Below the pieces are notes generated by a model. The model made no database searches. It was not told the origin of the DNA and saw only the letters and a program-made list of their open reading frames with translations. DNA of 34,766 bases from Oscillospiraceae bacterium (GTDB taxonomy: Bacteria; Bacillota; Clostridia; Oscillospirales; Acutalibacteraceae): assembly GCA_902762875.1 (NCBI GenBank), contig CACWPS010000014.1, positions 1-34,766 on the forward strand, read 5' to 3'. The position numbers and the translations under genes were made by a program. This document shows, in pieces, positions 22,883 through 30,848 of the stretch (positions are counted from its first letter, which is position 1; each line of letters begins with the position of its first letter).

Positions 22883-23778
22883 TTACAGCGGCTAAGCTTA
22901 CTAAAATATTTGACGGTAAAAAGGCGCTTGATAATATTGATTTAAGTATTAACGACGGCTCTATTTACGGGCTTGTGGGCTCAAACGGTTCGGGCAAATC
23001 CACCTTTTTGCGCTTGGCGACGGGTATTTATACTCCCGACGGGGGCGAAATTACTGCGGACGGGGAGAAAATTTTCGACAATTTCCGCAAGAAAACCGAA
23101 ATTGCCTATTTGGGCGACACACCCTATTTTTTACCCCACGCAACCATAAAGGAAACCGCCAGACTTTACCGTACGGTTTATCCTAATTTTGATAATAAGC
23201 TTTATAACAGGCTTCTCGAAATTTTCCCCCTTGACTACAAGGCAAAAATCGCCACAATGTCAAAGGGTATGCAAAGGCAGGCGGCGCTTATTATGGCTAT
23301 CGCCTCGTCGCCAAAATATCTCTTGCTTGACGAGGCCTTTGACGGGCTCGACCCCGTTATAAGAAAGGTGCTTAAAAGCATTTTAATAGAGGGAGCGGAA
23401 AACCGCTCTATGACCACGGTTATCGCCTCCCACAACCTAAGGGAGCTTGAAGATTTGTGCGACAGCGTGGGACTTATTCACGGCGGCAATATAATTTTCA
23501 GCGACCCGATAGAAACCCTTAAGGGCAAGCTTCACAAGGTACAGACCGCCTTTGAGCGTATACCCGAGCTTTCGGTATTTTCGGGGCTTGATGTGCTTAA
23601 AATCGAGCGGAGCGGCTCTCTTATAACTATGATTGTACGGGGCGAAGAGGACGGAATTATGGCGTATATAAACCGCCTTTCACCGATTTTTGCGGAATGT
23701 ATAGAACCTACACTTGAAGAAATGTTTGTTTATGAATTGGGGGTGACGGGGTATGACAGCAAAAGCATCATCAGTTAA
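22879..23778 (+). CDS. ABC transporter ATP-binding protein, YtrB-like
   Basis: A 299-residue ATPase. It has Walker A GLVGSNGSGKSTFLRL (about 32-47), the ABC signature MSKGMQRQAAL (about 129-139), Walker B YLLLDEAFDGLDP (about 148-160) and the switch histidine in TVIASHNLRELEDL. The C-terminal 80 residues form an extra domain. It sits between the YtrA-type repressor (4-bp overlap) and the permease (26-bp overlap), so repressor, ATPase and permease are one translationally coupled unit. Confidence 0.94.
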   Translation: MITAAKLTKIFDGKKALDNIDLSINDGSIYGLVGSNGSGKSTFLRLATGIYTPDGGEITADGEKIFDNFRKKTEIAYLGDTPYFLPHATIKETARLYRTVYPNFDNKLYNRLLEIFPLDYKAKIATMSKGMQRQAALIMAIASSPKYLLLDEAFDGLDPVIRKVLKSILIEGAENRSMTTVIASHNLRELEDLCDSVGLIHGGNIIFSDPIETLKGKLHKVQTAFERIPELSVFSGLDVLKIERSGSLITMIVRGEEDGIMAYINRLSPIFAECIEPTLEEMFVYELGVTGYDSKSIIS

Positions 23779-25441
23779 ATTCCACCCGTCCTTAAGGCTT
23801 TACAGGTATTCGGTTAAGCGGACTATGGGGCTTACCGTGTTAATGACGGTATTTATGCTGCTTCTCTGCCCGGGGTATGTAATCACAAGCATCAACAGGC
23901 GATTAATAATCCAAAGCTATAATGTCTATAATTTTGACGGAATCGCACCGGCTGTTATTTTTATGGTAACGCTTATTACCTGCGGGGCGGCTCTGCTTTA
24001 TCTTTTCGTCAATTTTTCATTCCTTTACAGCCGCTCAGGCAGTGACTTTTTCCACTCTTTACCCATTAAGAGAACAAAGCTTTTAGCCTCCCGCTTTTTT
24101 GCAAGCATACTGCCCATATTTGTTCCCATGGTGCTTACATACGCTTCTATGCTGGGAATTTTGGCGCTGGACCATGTAGAGGGCAGTATAAGGCTTATTT
24201 TAACCGGCTTTGCCTGCAATATTTTAATTCTTCTTATGTGTGCGGCTTTTACAATGATATTCATTGTATGTGCTGGCAGTGTTTTCGACCTTATAATATC
24301 CTTTGTAACCTTTAACATAGGTGTTATCGTAGTTCAAATGATAAATTCCGCACTTTGTCAGCAATATCTCTGGGGCTACCCGTCAGATTCGGAATATGCT
24401 ATGATTTTACGCTCGAGTCCCTTTTATTATGCCTTTGTGAACTTTTACGGACTGATAGACGGCGGGGCAAAATATGTTGACGGTTACCCGCTTTTCACCC
24501 TGAAGCTTGTTATTATTACCCTTTTGTCCCTTATTGCCGTATTTCTGCTTTACAGGCACAGAAAGAGCGAAAAAAGCGGAGTTTCCTATGCCTATAAATT
24601 TATTTACATAGTCTGTGCAATAATAGTCGGCATTGTGGGAGCGTACCTTGTGGGCGTGCTTTTCTCGGACGGCAATATAAACCTTATATTCTGGATTTTC
24701 ACGGTTGTAGGGGGATTGTTAGCGGCGGTCACCTTCGGTGCGATTAATGACCGAGGCTTTAAAACGGTTAAAAAATCGCTTATTATAGGCGGGGCTTCGG
24801 TGGTTTGCTTAAGCTTAACCGCACTTACCCTCTTTGGCGGATTTTTCGGTTATTCAACCCGCATACCAAGCGCCGAACGGGTGAAATCGGCAACCGTTTC
24901 CTTTAGCTGGTACGAGATTGACTTTACCGACCCCGACCTTATTTTCAAGCTGCACAGCGAAATAGTACAGGATGGTGCCAATAACGATAATTACGATTAT
25001 CTTGATATAAGCTATACCCTTAAAAACGGAAAAAGCTTTAAGCGGGCATTTTATGTGGATTTGAACGATTATATAGATACCCTGCTTGAGATTTACAGGA
25101 GCGATGAAAACAAAGCAAGCATAGAAAAGCAGTTTAACAGCTTTACCGAAAACAATCTCGCAATTTCCCTTTATTCAGACGAGAACACGGTAGATGGGCT
25201 TTATCTCACCCCCGCAGAGCTTACACGGCTTAAAGAGGCATATCTTAAGGATATTTCCTCTGCGACGGCAAACAGCATTACAGGCGAGCTTTACTGCACC
25301 TTAGATATTTCGGGCTTTGATAAAGATTATGAATACTTAAGGGAATCCTTTTATGTTGAAGAGGGTTTTAAAAACACCCTTGAGGTTATAAATTCCCTTG
25401 ACCTTGAAGCCCGTGCAAAGTCGGTTGATAACGAGGGTTAA
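23753..25441 (+). CDS. ABC transporter permease, YtrC/D-like membrane protein
   Basis: A 562-residue membrane protein. Hydrophobic segments lie near residues 28-48, 63-87, 118-137, 147-167, 172-193, 246-262, 278-300, 306-328 and 340-362; the remaining 200 residues are polar and probably extracellular. The first half resembles ABC-2 type permeases encoded next to YtrA/YtrB. What it exports or removes is not readable. The large extracytoplasmic C-terminal domain would suit sensing of envelope-active compounds, which is inference. It ends 2 bp before the lysozyme gene. Confidence 0.82.
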   Translation: MTAKASSVKFHPSLRLYRYSVKRTMGLTVLMTVFMLLLCPGYVITSINRRLIIQSYNVYNFDGIAPAVIFMVTLITCGAALLYLFVNFSFLYSRSGSDFFHSLPIKRTKLLASRFFASILPIFVPMVLTYASMLGILALDHVEGSIRLILTGFACNILILLMCAAFTMIFIVCAGSVFDLIISFVTFNIGVIVVQMINSALCQQYLWGYPSDSEYAMILRSSPFYYAFVNFYGLIDGGAKYVDGYPLFTLKLVIITLLSLIAVFLLYRHRKSEKSGVSYAYKFIYIVCAIIVGIVGAYLVGVLFSDGNINLIFWIFTVVGGLLAAVTFGAINDRGFKTVKKSLIIGGASVVCLSLTALTLFGGFFGYSTRIPSAERVKSATVSFSWYEIDFTDPDLIFKLHSEIVQDGANNDNYDYLDISYTLKNGKSFKRAFYVDLNDYIDTLLEIYRSDENKASIEKQFNSFTENNLAISLYSDENTVDGLYLTPAELTRLKEAYLKDISSATANSITGELYCTLDISGFDKDYEYLRESFYVEEGFKNTLEVINSLDLEARAKSVDNEG

Positions 25442-25443
25442 TT

Positions 25444-26784
25444 ATGAATAAATACAAATTTCTTAAAAAACTGCTTTGCCTTACCGCCGTATTTGTGCTT
25501 ACGCTTTCGGCGGCGGGTTGCAAGGAAAAGGACACCGAAAGCAACACTTCCGATTTACCCTCATCCCCTGCAAATAATGAGCAGACCGATGCTTTAGACC
25601 CTGAAAACATTGATTTAGGCACCGAATCGGGCACGGCGGTTAAGGCCGAGGAATTGGTAATTAAAGAGGGTAAGGCAAACGGGGTCGATGTTTCCAAATG
25701 GCAGGGAAAAATCGACTGGGCGAAGGTTAAAAAGTCGGGAATAGACTTTGCGATTATAAGAATCGGCTTTCGGGGCGAAAACGGGGTTATATATAAGGAC
25801 GACTGCGCCGACTACAATATTCAGCAGGCGGATAAGGCGGGCGTGCTTGTGGGTGTCTACTTTTTCTCCACCGCAACAACTACCGCCGAAGCCTTAGAGG
25901 AAGCCGAATGGACGATTTCGGCCATAGAGGGTTATCCCATTTCCTACCCCGTCGTGTATGACTGCGAGGGCTTTAAAAACGCAGAGAGCCGTATGTACGG
26001 CATATCAAATACCCAGAGGACCGACAACGCCCTTGCTTTTTTGCAGTATGTAAAGCAAAAAGGATACGAGGGAATGTTATATTCCGCAAAAAGCGAGCTT
26101 GATAATTCCCTTTACTGGGACACCCCGAGGATTGAAAACACCTATTCCGTTTGGGTTGCCCGCTACCCCGATGTTCCCTATCCTAAAACTTCAACACCCG
26201 ACTATAGCGGTAAGTACGATATGTGGCAGTATACCGATAAGGGCACTGTAAGCGGTATTTCGGGCAATACGGATATGTCGGTTTCCTATTTCACAAGGCA
26301 AAAGGCGGCGGCTAAAAACCCCGATGCAAGACCTAAAGATGCCAAGGCTCCCACTGCAAACGATAATATCTACACCGCCGTTTCCGATGAGGTAACCGCA
26401 AAGATTGAGACAAACCTCCGTGACGGGGCGACCACCAAAAGCAACATTGTAGGCACCCTTAAAAACGGCGAGTTTTTAAAACGCACGGCAACAGGCAGTA
26501 ACGGCTGGTCTAAGCTTGAGCTAAACGGCAAAACCGTTTACGCAATAACAAGCTATCTTACAACCGATAAAAGCTACAAGCCACAGGAAAGCACCTCTGT
26601 TTCGGACGGTTTCTCCCCCGCAGAGGGCGAGGTCACCGCAAAGGATGAAACCAATCTGCGTGCAGAGCCCAACACCAACAGCGAAATTGTCGCCACCATT
26701 AAAAACGGCGAGTTTGTAACCCGTGTAGGGGTAAAACGGCGAGTTTGTAACCCGTGTAGGGGTAAGTCCCACAGGCTGGACTAA
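25444..26784 (+). CDS. GH25 lysozyme lipoprotein with SH3 repeats, frameshifted after the second SH3
   Basis: A 446-residue reading frame. The signal peptide ends in a lipobox-like LSAAGC (Cys26), suggesting a membrane-anchored lipoprotein. A GH25 muramidase domain follows (about 78-280), with GVDVSKWQGKIDWAKVKKSG and the acidic pair in VVYDCEGF. Bacterial SH3 repeats begin near residues 315 and 400. The frame is broken at 26733 by a perfect 31-bp tandem duplication, after which it reads a short out-of-frame tail and stops at 26784. Removing one repeat unit restores a frame of about 545 residues ending at 27109. It follows the permease by 2 bp, so it is probably part of the ytrA-type operon. 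Confidence 0.88.
   Translation: MNKYKFLKKLLCLTAVFVLTLSAAGCKEKDTESNTSDLPSSPANNEQTDALDPENIDLGTESGTAVKAEELVIKEGKANGVDVSKWQGKIDWAKVKKSGIDFAIIRIGFRGENGVIYKDDCADYNIQQADKAGVLVGVYFFSTATTTAEALEEAEWTISAIEGYPISYPVVYDCEGFKNAESRMYGISNTQRTDNALAFLQYVKQKGYEGMLYSAKSELDNSLYWDTPRIENTYSVWVARYPDVPYPKTSTPDYSGKYDMWQYTDKGTVSGISGNTDMSVSYFTRQKAAAKNPDARPKDAKAPTANDNIYTAVSDEVTAKIETNLRDGATTKSNIVGTLKNGEFLKRTATGSNGWSKLELNGKTVYAITSYLTTDKSYKPQESTSVSDGFSPAEGEVTAKDETNLRAEPNTNSEIVATIKNGEFVTRVGVKRRVCNPCRGKSHRLD
26702..26763 (+). repeat. perfect 31-bp tandem duplication inside the lysozyme gene
   Basis: Units 26702-26732 and 26733-26763 are identical over all 31 bases. Since 31 is one more than a multiple of three, two copies shift the frame by +1 and cause early termination. 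With one copy the sequence reads through smoothly into the next SH3 segments. Confidence 0.97.
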
Positions 26785-27109
26785 GCTTTCGTATAACGGC
26801 AGAACCGCTTATGCAAAAACAAGTCTGCTTACTACCGAGGTAAACAGCACTTCCTCAAAAACCGAGAGTGCTTCGGACGGCTTCTCCCCCGCCTCGGGCA
26901 GAGTGACTGCGAAAACCGAAACAAATCTCCGCACAGCACCAACCACCCTGAATTCCGAGGTGATATATACCCTTAAAAAGGGGGAATTTGCCGAGCTTAT
27001 AGGCAAGCATACAAACGGCTGGGCGAAGCTTACCTTTAACGGTCAAACGGTTTACGCAATTTCAAGCTATCTTTTATCCGAGGAAGAGTATAACTCGCAA
27101 AACGGTTAA
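26764..27109 (+). pseudogene. disconnected 3' part of the GH25 lysozyme gene (SH3 repeats)
   Basis: In the frame offset by the duplication, this stretch encodes the rest of the second SH3 repeat (SPTGWTKLSYNGRTAYAKTSLLT) and another full repeat beginning near 26901 (VTAKTETNLRTAPTTLNSEVIYTLKKGEFAELIG), ending at a TAA at 27109. It has no start signal of its own. It is either a true pseudogene tail, a phase-variable extension, or a sequencing/assembly artefact. Confidence 0.85.
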
Positions 27110-27127
27110 CATATTGTATAAAAAATA

Positions 27128-27250
27128 AGGCCCCCTTGTGCAAAGGGGGCTGTCGAGCAATGCGAGACTGGGGGATTGTTTTGTACCGTATCACAATCCC
27201 TCCGTCACGGCTTTGCCGTGCCACCTCCCTTTACACAAGGGAGGCTTTTT
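27128..27250. repeat. MITE-like palindromic repeat, copy 4, acting as a two-way terminator
   Basis: Core CCCCCTTGTGCAAAGGGGG, a GAGCAATGCGAGACTG module, GGGGGATTG, a spacer, CAATCCCTCC, GTCACGGCTTTGCCGTG and CCTCCCTTTACACAAGGGAGG, the same plan as copy 2. The plus side ends GGGAGGCTTTTTTAG and the minus side GGGGGCCTTATTTTTT, so it can terminate both the lysozyme transcript and the convergent M23 gene. Inverted flanks are weak here and no target duplication is seen. Confidence 0.75.
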
Positions 27251-27256
27251 TAGCTT

Positions 27257-28528
27257 TTAATCAAGTCCTATATAGGAAATCGGGTTGACACGGTTTCCGT
27301 TTACCATCACCTCAAAATGCAGGTGGTTGCCCGTTGAAGTTCCCGTACTGCCCACATAGGCGATAACATCACCCTGAGACACCGTCTGACCTGTGCTCAC
27401 ACAAAGCTTGCTTGCGTGGGCATATCTTGTGCTAAGGCCGTTTGAATGTTTAATAACAACATTGTAGCCGTAATTTCTGTCGTATCCCGCAGATGTGACC
27501 GTGCCGTCTGCTACTGCGTAAATAGGGGTGCCCTTATCGGCGGCAAGGTCCATACCCTTATGGCCTCTGCCGTCGCCGTAATAGGAGCTTATGGTGAAAC
27601 TGCCCCTTTTAAGAGGGCATATAAAGCCCGCACTGCGTTCAGACGAGCGCTGTGCCGCACTTGCCTTGGTTTTGGCGGTGCCTACGGTTTTAACCTCGGT
27701 TACAGGCTCCTTTATAACCTCGCTTGAAAGCTGGGTGCGGGAGATTTCCTCACCGTTTACTATTTCAACGCTTTCGGTTTTACGGGAAATTCCGTTTTGG
27801 CCCTCAGTGGTAACCTTGGAATAGCCTACATACTCTTCCGCTGTCTTAACCGTCTTTTTTGAATAGGCTATCTCAACATCAGAGGTGATAACCGATACGG
27901 TCTTTACCCCTATATTTTGAATTGCCGCCTCAATTTTATTAGAATCCGAAATTTCGGACCTTAAATAATATCCCTTTTGAAGGGTTACATTTTCGGTAAA
28001 TTCCGAGCTGTTCTCCGCTCCCTGCGTTTCAAAGGCGGTGCGGCGCTCTTCAAGCTTACTATTAAGCTCCTCTGTATCGCCGCAGGCTACACATTCCCCG
28101 TTTACAACAAGGGCGGAAGCCTCTACAATATCGTTTGTATTCTCAACTATAGCGTTTGCAAGGGTCATTGCGGTATCAAGCCTGTCCGACACAGTAAGGG
28201 TCATTTTAAAGCCGGGGGTTTTAATGGCGCTGTCGGCATTTTTGCTCCCCATATGCTCAAGTACAATGCTTTTAGCCGTGTCAAACACGCCAGCATTTTT
28301 TACGGTAGCAATATCCGAGCCCTCATAATTAACCCTGAAGCCTAAGGTTATGCCTACCGACACAATGCTGACACCTACCGCCAGCATACCCACAAGACAA
28401 AGAGAGCCCGCCCTTACAAAAAGGCGGTTGTTTTTAACGAACTCGAAAACACGCTTAAATATATTATATTGGGACAGCTTTTCTGTCAGGATTTCTTTAC
28501 TAAAAAACTCCTTAAAGATAAAGGTCAC
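27257..28528 (-). CDS. M23-family peptidoglycan endopeptidase with G5 domain
   Basis: A 423-residue membrane-anchored cell-wall hydrolase. One N-terminal membrane span (about 41-67) follows a short cytoplasmic segment. The middle part (about 80-225) is extracellular and unassigned. A G5-like domain lies near 232-285 (SVEIVNGEEISRTQLSSEVI). The C-terminal LytM/M23 domain has the zinc motifs GHKGMDLAAD and HLHFEV, with SYYGDGRGHK and YAHAS between and around them. It cleaves peptide cross-links. The start is uncertain: GTG at 28528 touches the AAGGAG RBS, and no better ATG is available upstream. Convergent with the lysozyme gene across repeat copy 4. Confidence 0.9.
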   Translation of the reverse strand: MTFIFKEFFSKEILTEKLSQYNIFKRVFEFVKNNRLFVRAGSLCLVGMLAVGVSIVSVGITLGFRVNYEGSDIATVKNAGVFDTAKSIVLEHMGSKNADSAIKTPGFKMTLTVSDRLDTAMTLANAIVENTNDIVEASALVVNGECVACGDTEELNSKLEERRTAFETQGAENSSEFTENVTLQKGYYLRSEISDSNKIEAAIQNIGVKTVSVITSDVEIAYSKKTVKTAEEYVGYSKVTTEGQNGISRKTESVEIVNGEEISRTQLSSEVIKEPVTEVKTVGTAKTKASAAQRSSERSAGFICPLKRGSFTISSYYGDGRGHKGMDLAADKGTPIYAVADGTVTSAGYDRNYGYNVVIKHSNGLSTRYAHASKLCVSTGQTVSQGDVIAYVGSTGTSTGNHLHFEVMVNGNRVNPISYIGLD

Positions 28529-28565
28529 TCCTTAAAAATTACATTTTGTAATCATTTCGAAGGAT

Positions 28566-28594
28566 ATTATAACAAAAAGGTTACAAAATTGCAA
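28566..28594 (-). promoter_or_regulatory. M23 peptidase promoter
   Basis: Minus strand TTGCAA (28589-28594), 17-nt spacer, TATAAT (28566-28571). It is overlain by an imperfect dyad with arms CAAAAAGG/CCTTTTTG (28573-28580, 28596-28603); a smaller ATTACA/TGTAAT palindrome lies in the leader. Confidence 0.78.
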
Positions 28595-28643
28595 CCCTTT
28601 TTGTAATTTTTTTAAATTTTTTTAAATTGTTAATATTTTATAG

Positions 28644-28672
28644 TGGTAATACAAAGGAATTTATAGTATAAT
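28644..28672 (+). promoter_or_regulatory. probable flavo-diiron protein promoter
   Basis: A consensus TATAAT (28667-28672) lies 30 nt before the ATG, but the -35 position carries only TGGTAA (28644-28649). A weak -35 can mean activation by a regulator, which is inference. Confidence 0.55.
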
Positions 28673-28701
28673 TTACATATTATTTGAAAGGAGTTATTAC
28701 A

Positions 28702-30492
28702 ATGACGGTGACTAATGATATATTATACATAGGAGTAAACGATCACAAAATTGATTTGTTTGAGGGACAGTATAAGGTCGAAAACGGTATGGCGTACAAT
28801 TCCTACGCTATTATTGACGAGAAAATCGCAATTATGGACACGGTGGACGCCCGCTTTACCCACGAATGGCTTGATAATATTGAGACGACCTTAGGAGGAA
28901 GAAAGGCGGATTACCTTATAATCCAGCATATGGAGCCCGACCACTCGGCAAACATATTCAATTTTATGAAGCTTAATCCCAACACCACGGTTGTAGCCAC
29001 GGCTAAGGCATTTAATATGATGGAGCAGTTCTTCGGCACCGATTTTGCCGATAACAGGATTGTTGTCGGCGAGGGGGATACCCTGTCACTTGGAAAGCAC
29101 ACCCTTACCTTTGTAACCGCACCTATGGTGCATTGGCCCGAGGTTATGGTCACCTATGACAGCACAGATAAGGTGCTCTTTTCAGCCGACGGCTTCGGCA
29201 AGTTCGGGGCCAATGATGTGACCGAGGACTGGGCGGACGAGGCGCGCCGCTATTATATAGGTATAGTAGGCAAATACGGCGCTCAGGTACAAGCCCTGCT
29301 TAAAAAGGCGGCGGGACTTGATATTTCGGTTATCGCCCCCCTGCACGGTCCTGTTTTAAAAGAAAATTTAGGTTATTATATTAACCTTTACAACATATGG
29401 TCTTCCTACACCCCCGAAACCGAGGGTATAGTTATCGCTTACACCTCGGTTTACGGCAACACCGCAAAGGCAGTAGAAAAGTTGGCCGAGAGCTTAAAGG
29501 CAAAGGGCTGTCCCGAAGTGGTAGTTCACGACCTTGCCCGCTGTGATATGGCTAAAGCGGTGGAAAACGCCTTCCGTTACAGCAAGCTTGTGCTTGCAAC
29601 CACCACCTACAATGCGGGAATCTTCCCCTTTATGAGGGACTTTATCGAGCATTTAACCGAGCGGGGCTACCAAAACCGCACCGTAGCGTTTATGGAAAAC
29701 GGCTCTTGGGCACCCATGGCGGCAAAGGTTATGAAGAATATGCTTGCCGACTCTAAAAAGCTTACCCTTTTAGAGCCTACCGTCACCATTAAATCTGCAC
29801 TAAGCGCAGAAAGCAGCGAACAGCTTGAAGCACTGGTAAGCGAGCTTTGCAGGGACTATATCGCACAGGACGGCGAAACCGCCGACAAGAATGATTTAAC
29901 CGCTCTGTTTAACATCGGCTACGGGCTTTATGTGATTACCTCAAACGACGGCAAAAAGGATAACGGCCTTATTGTAAACACCGTAACACAGGTTACAAAC
30001 ACACCAAACCGTATCGCCGTTACGATAAACAAGGAAAATTACTCCCACCATATAATAAAGCAGACGGGTGTTATGAACATCAACTGCCTGTCTGTTGACG
30101 CACCCTTCAGCGTGTTTGAAAACTTCGGCTTTAAGAGCGGAAGAAACACCGATAAGTTTGCGGGTGAAGAACAATTAAGAAGCGATAACGGGCTTATCTT
30201 CTTAAGACGGTATATTAACTCCTTTATGTCCCTTAAGGTGGAGCAGTATGTTGACCTTGACACACACGGTATGTTTATATGCAGCGTGACCGAGGCAAGG
30301 GTTATCTCGGATGCCGAGACCATGACCTACACCTATTACCAGAAGAATGTTAAGCCCAAGCCCGAAACCGAGGGCAAGAAAGGCTTTGTTTGCAAGGTGT
30401 GCGGCTATGTTTACGAGGGCGACACCCTGCCTGAGGATTATGTATGCCCCCTTTGCAAGCACGGTGCGGCGGATTTCGAGCCGATAGGCTGA
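28702..30492 (+). CDS. flavo-diiron protein with fused flavin-reductase and rubredoxin domains
   Basis: A 596-residue four-module enzyme that reduces O2 (or NO) in anaerobes. Module 1, a metallo-beta-lactamase-like diiron domain, has His76, Glu78, Asp80, His81 (HMEPDH), His144, Asp163 and His215. Module 2, flavodoxin (about 243-385), has VIAYTSVYGNTAKAVEKLAE. Module 3, flavin-reductase-like (about 398-520), begins TALFNIGYGLYVIT. Module 4, C-terminal rubredoxin (about 558-596), has CKVCGYVYEG and CPLCKHG. The start is ATG at 28702 with AAAGGAG upstream. Carrying its own electron-delivery domains could make it an almost self-contained O2 reductase. Monocistronic. Confidence 0.95.
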   Translation: MTVTNDILYIGVNDHKIDLFEGQYKVENGMAYNSYAIIDEKIAIMDTVDARFTHEWLDNIETTLGGRKADYLIIQHMEPDHSANIFNFMKLNPNTTVVATAKAFNMMEQFFGTDFADNRIVVGEGDTLSLGKHTLTFVTAPMVHWPEVMVTYDSTDKVLFSADGFGKFGANDVTEDWADEARRYYIGIVGKYGAQVQALLKKAAGLDISVIAPLHGPVLKENLGYYINLYNIWSSYTPETEGIVIAYTSVYGNTAKAVEKLAESLKAKGCPEVVVHDLARCDMAKAVENAFRYSKLVLATTTYNAGIFPFMRDFIEHLTERGYQNRTVAFMENGSWAPMAAKVMKNMLADSKKLTLLEPTVTIKSALSAESSEQLEALVSELCRDYIAQDGETADKNDLTALFNIGYGLYVITSNDGKKDNGLIVNTVTQVTNTPNRIAVTINKENYSHHIIKQTGVMNINCLSVDAPFSVFENFGFKSGRNTDKFAGEEQLRSDNGLIFLRRYINSFMSLKVEQYVDLDTHGMFICSVTEARVISDAETMTYTYYQKNVKPKPETEGKKGFVCKVCGYVYEGDTLPEDYVCPLCKHGAADFEPIG

Positions 30493-30533
30493 TAAAACAC
30501 ATAACGGACGGTCGTTTGAATTTATACAAAAAA

Positions 30534-30784
30534 GGTTCTTTTACAAATGTTAGGGTGTTCCAAGGCTCCCCTTGTCAGGGGTGACTCCTCACAGTGTGAG
30601 GAGATGTCACGAAGTGACAGAGGAGACCGCCGCAGTCAGCGGCTGTCACCGTAGGTGACTGAGGGGTAGTCAAAAAAAGCTTTATTAAAGCATTTTCTCT
30701 CCCTCCGTCTTTTGCTTCGCAAAATCCACCTCCCTCGTCAGAGGGAGGCAAAACTTATTAAACCCCAACATTTAAAATAGAACC
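30534..30784. mobile_element. MITE-like palindromic repeat, copy 5, with perfect 8-bp target duplication
   Basis: Ends GGTTCT (30534-30539) and AGAACC (30779-30784) start imperfect inverted repeats matching copy 1 (GGTTCTnTTwyAAATGTTr). The flanking 8-mers are identical: acaaaaaa at 30526-30533 and at 30785-30792. The interior is the longest of the five, with extra hairpins (CTCCTCACAGTGTGAGGAG; GTCACGAAGTGAC; CCGCCGCAGTCAGCGG; GTCACCGTAGGTGAC) between GGCTCCCCTTGTCAGGGG and CTGAGGGG, then the same spacer and CCTCCCTCGTCAGAGGGAGG half as copy 3. No transposase. The gene-free stretch 30493-30848 holds only this element and the terminator beside it. Confidence 0.88.
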
Positions 30785-30786
30785 AC

Positions 30787-30818
30787 AAAAAATTCGGGAG
30801 GGCACTTAAGACCCTCCC
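30787..30818 (-). terminator. terminator of the typA-exonuclease-radical SAM operon
   Basis: Minus-strand RNA: stem GGGAGGG/CCCTCCC (30812-30818, 30796-30802), 9-nt loop, then GAATTTTTT. The T-tract coincides with the right target duplication of MITE copy 5. Confidence 0.85.
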
Positions 30819-30848
30819 CTACAGTCCGCTTGCCTTTCTAATATTTGT

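Noticed and set aside
30493-30533. Separate small gene after the flavo-diiron gene
   Set aside because: No start codon with an RBS and no frame of useful length before the MITE.
4480-30784. CRISPR array formed by the five related repeats
   Set aside because: The repeats are long, palindromic and dispersed over 26 kb, with no regular spacers and no cas genes.
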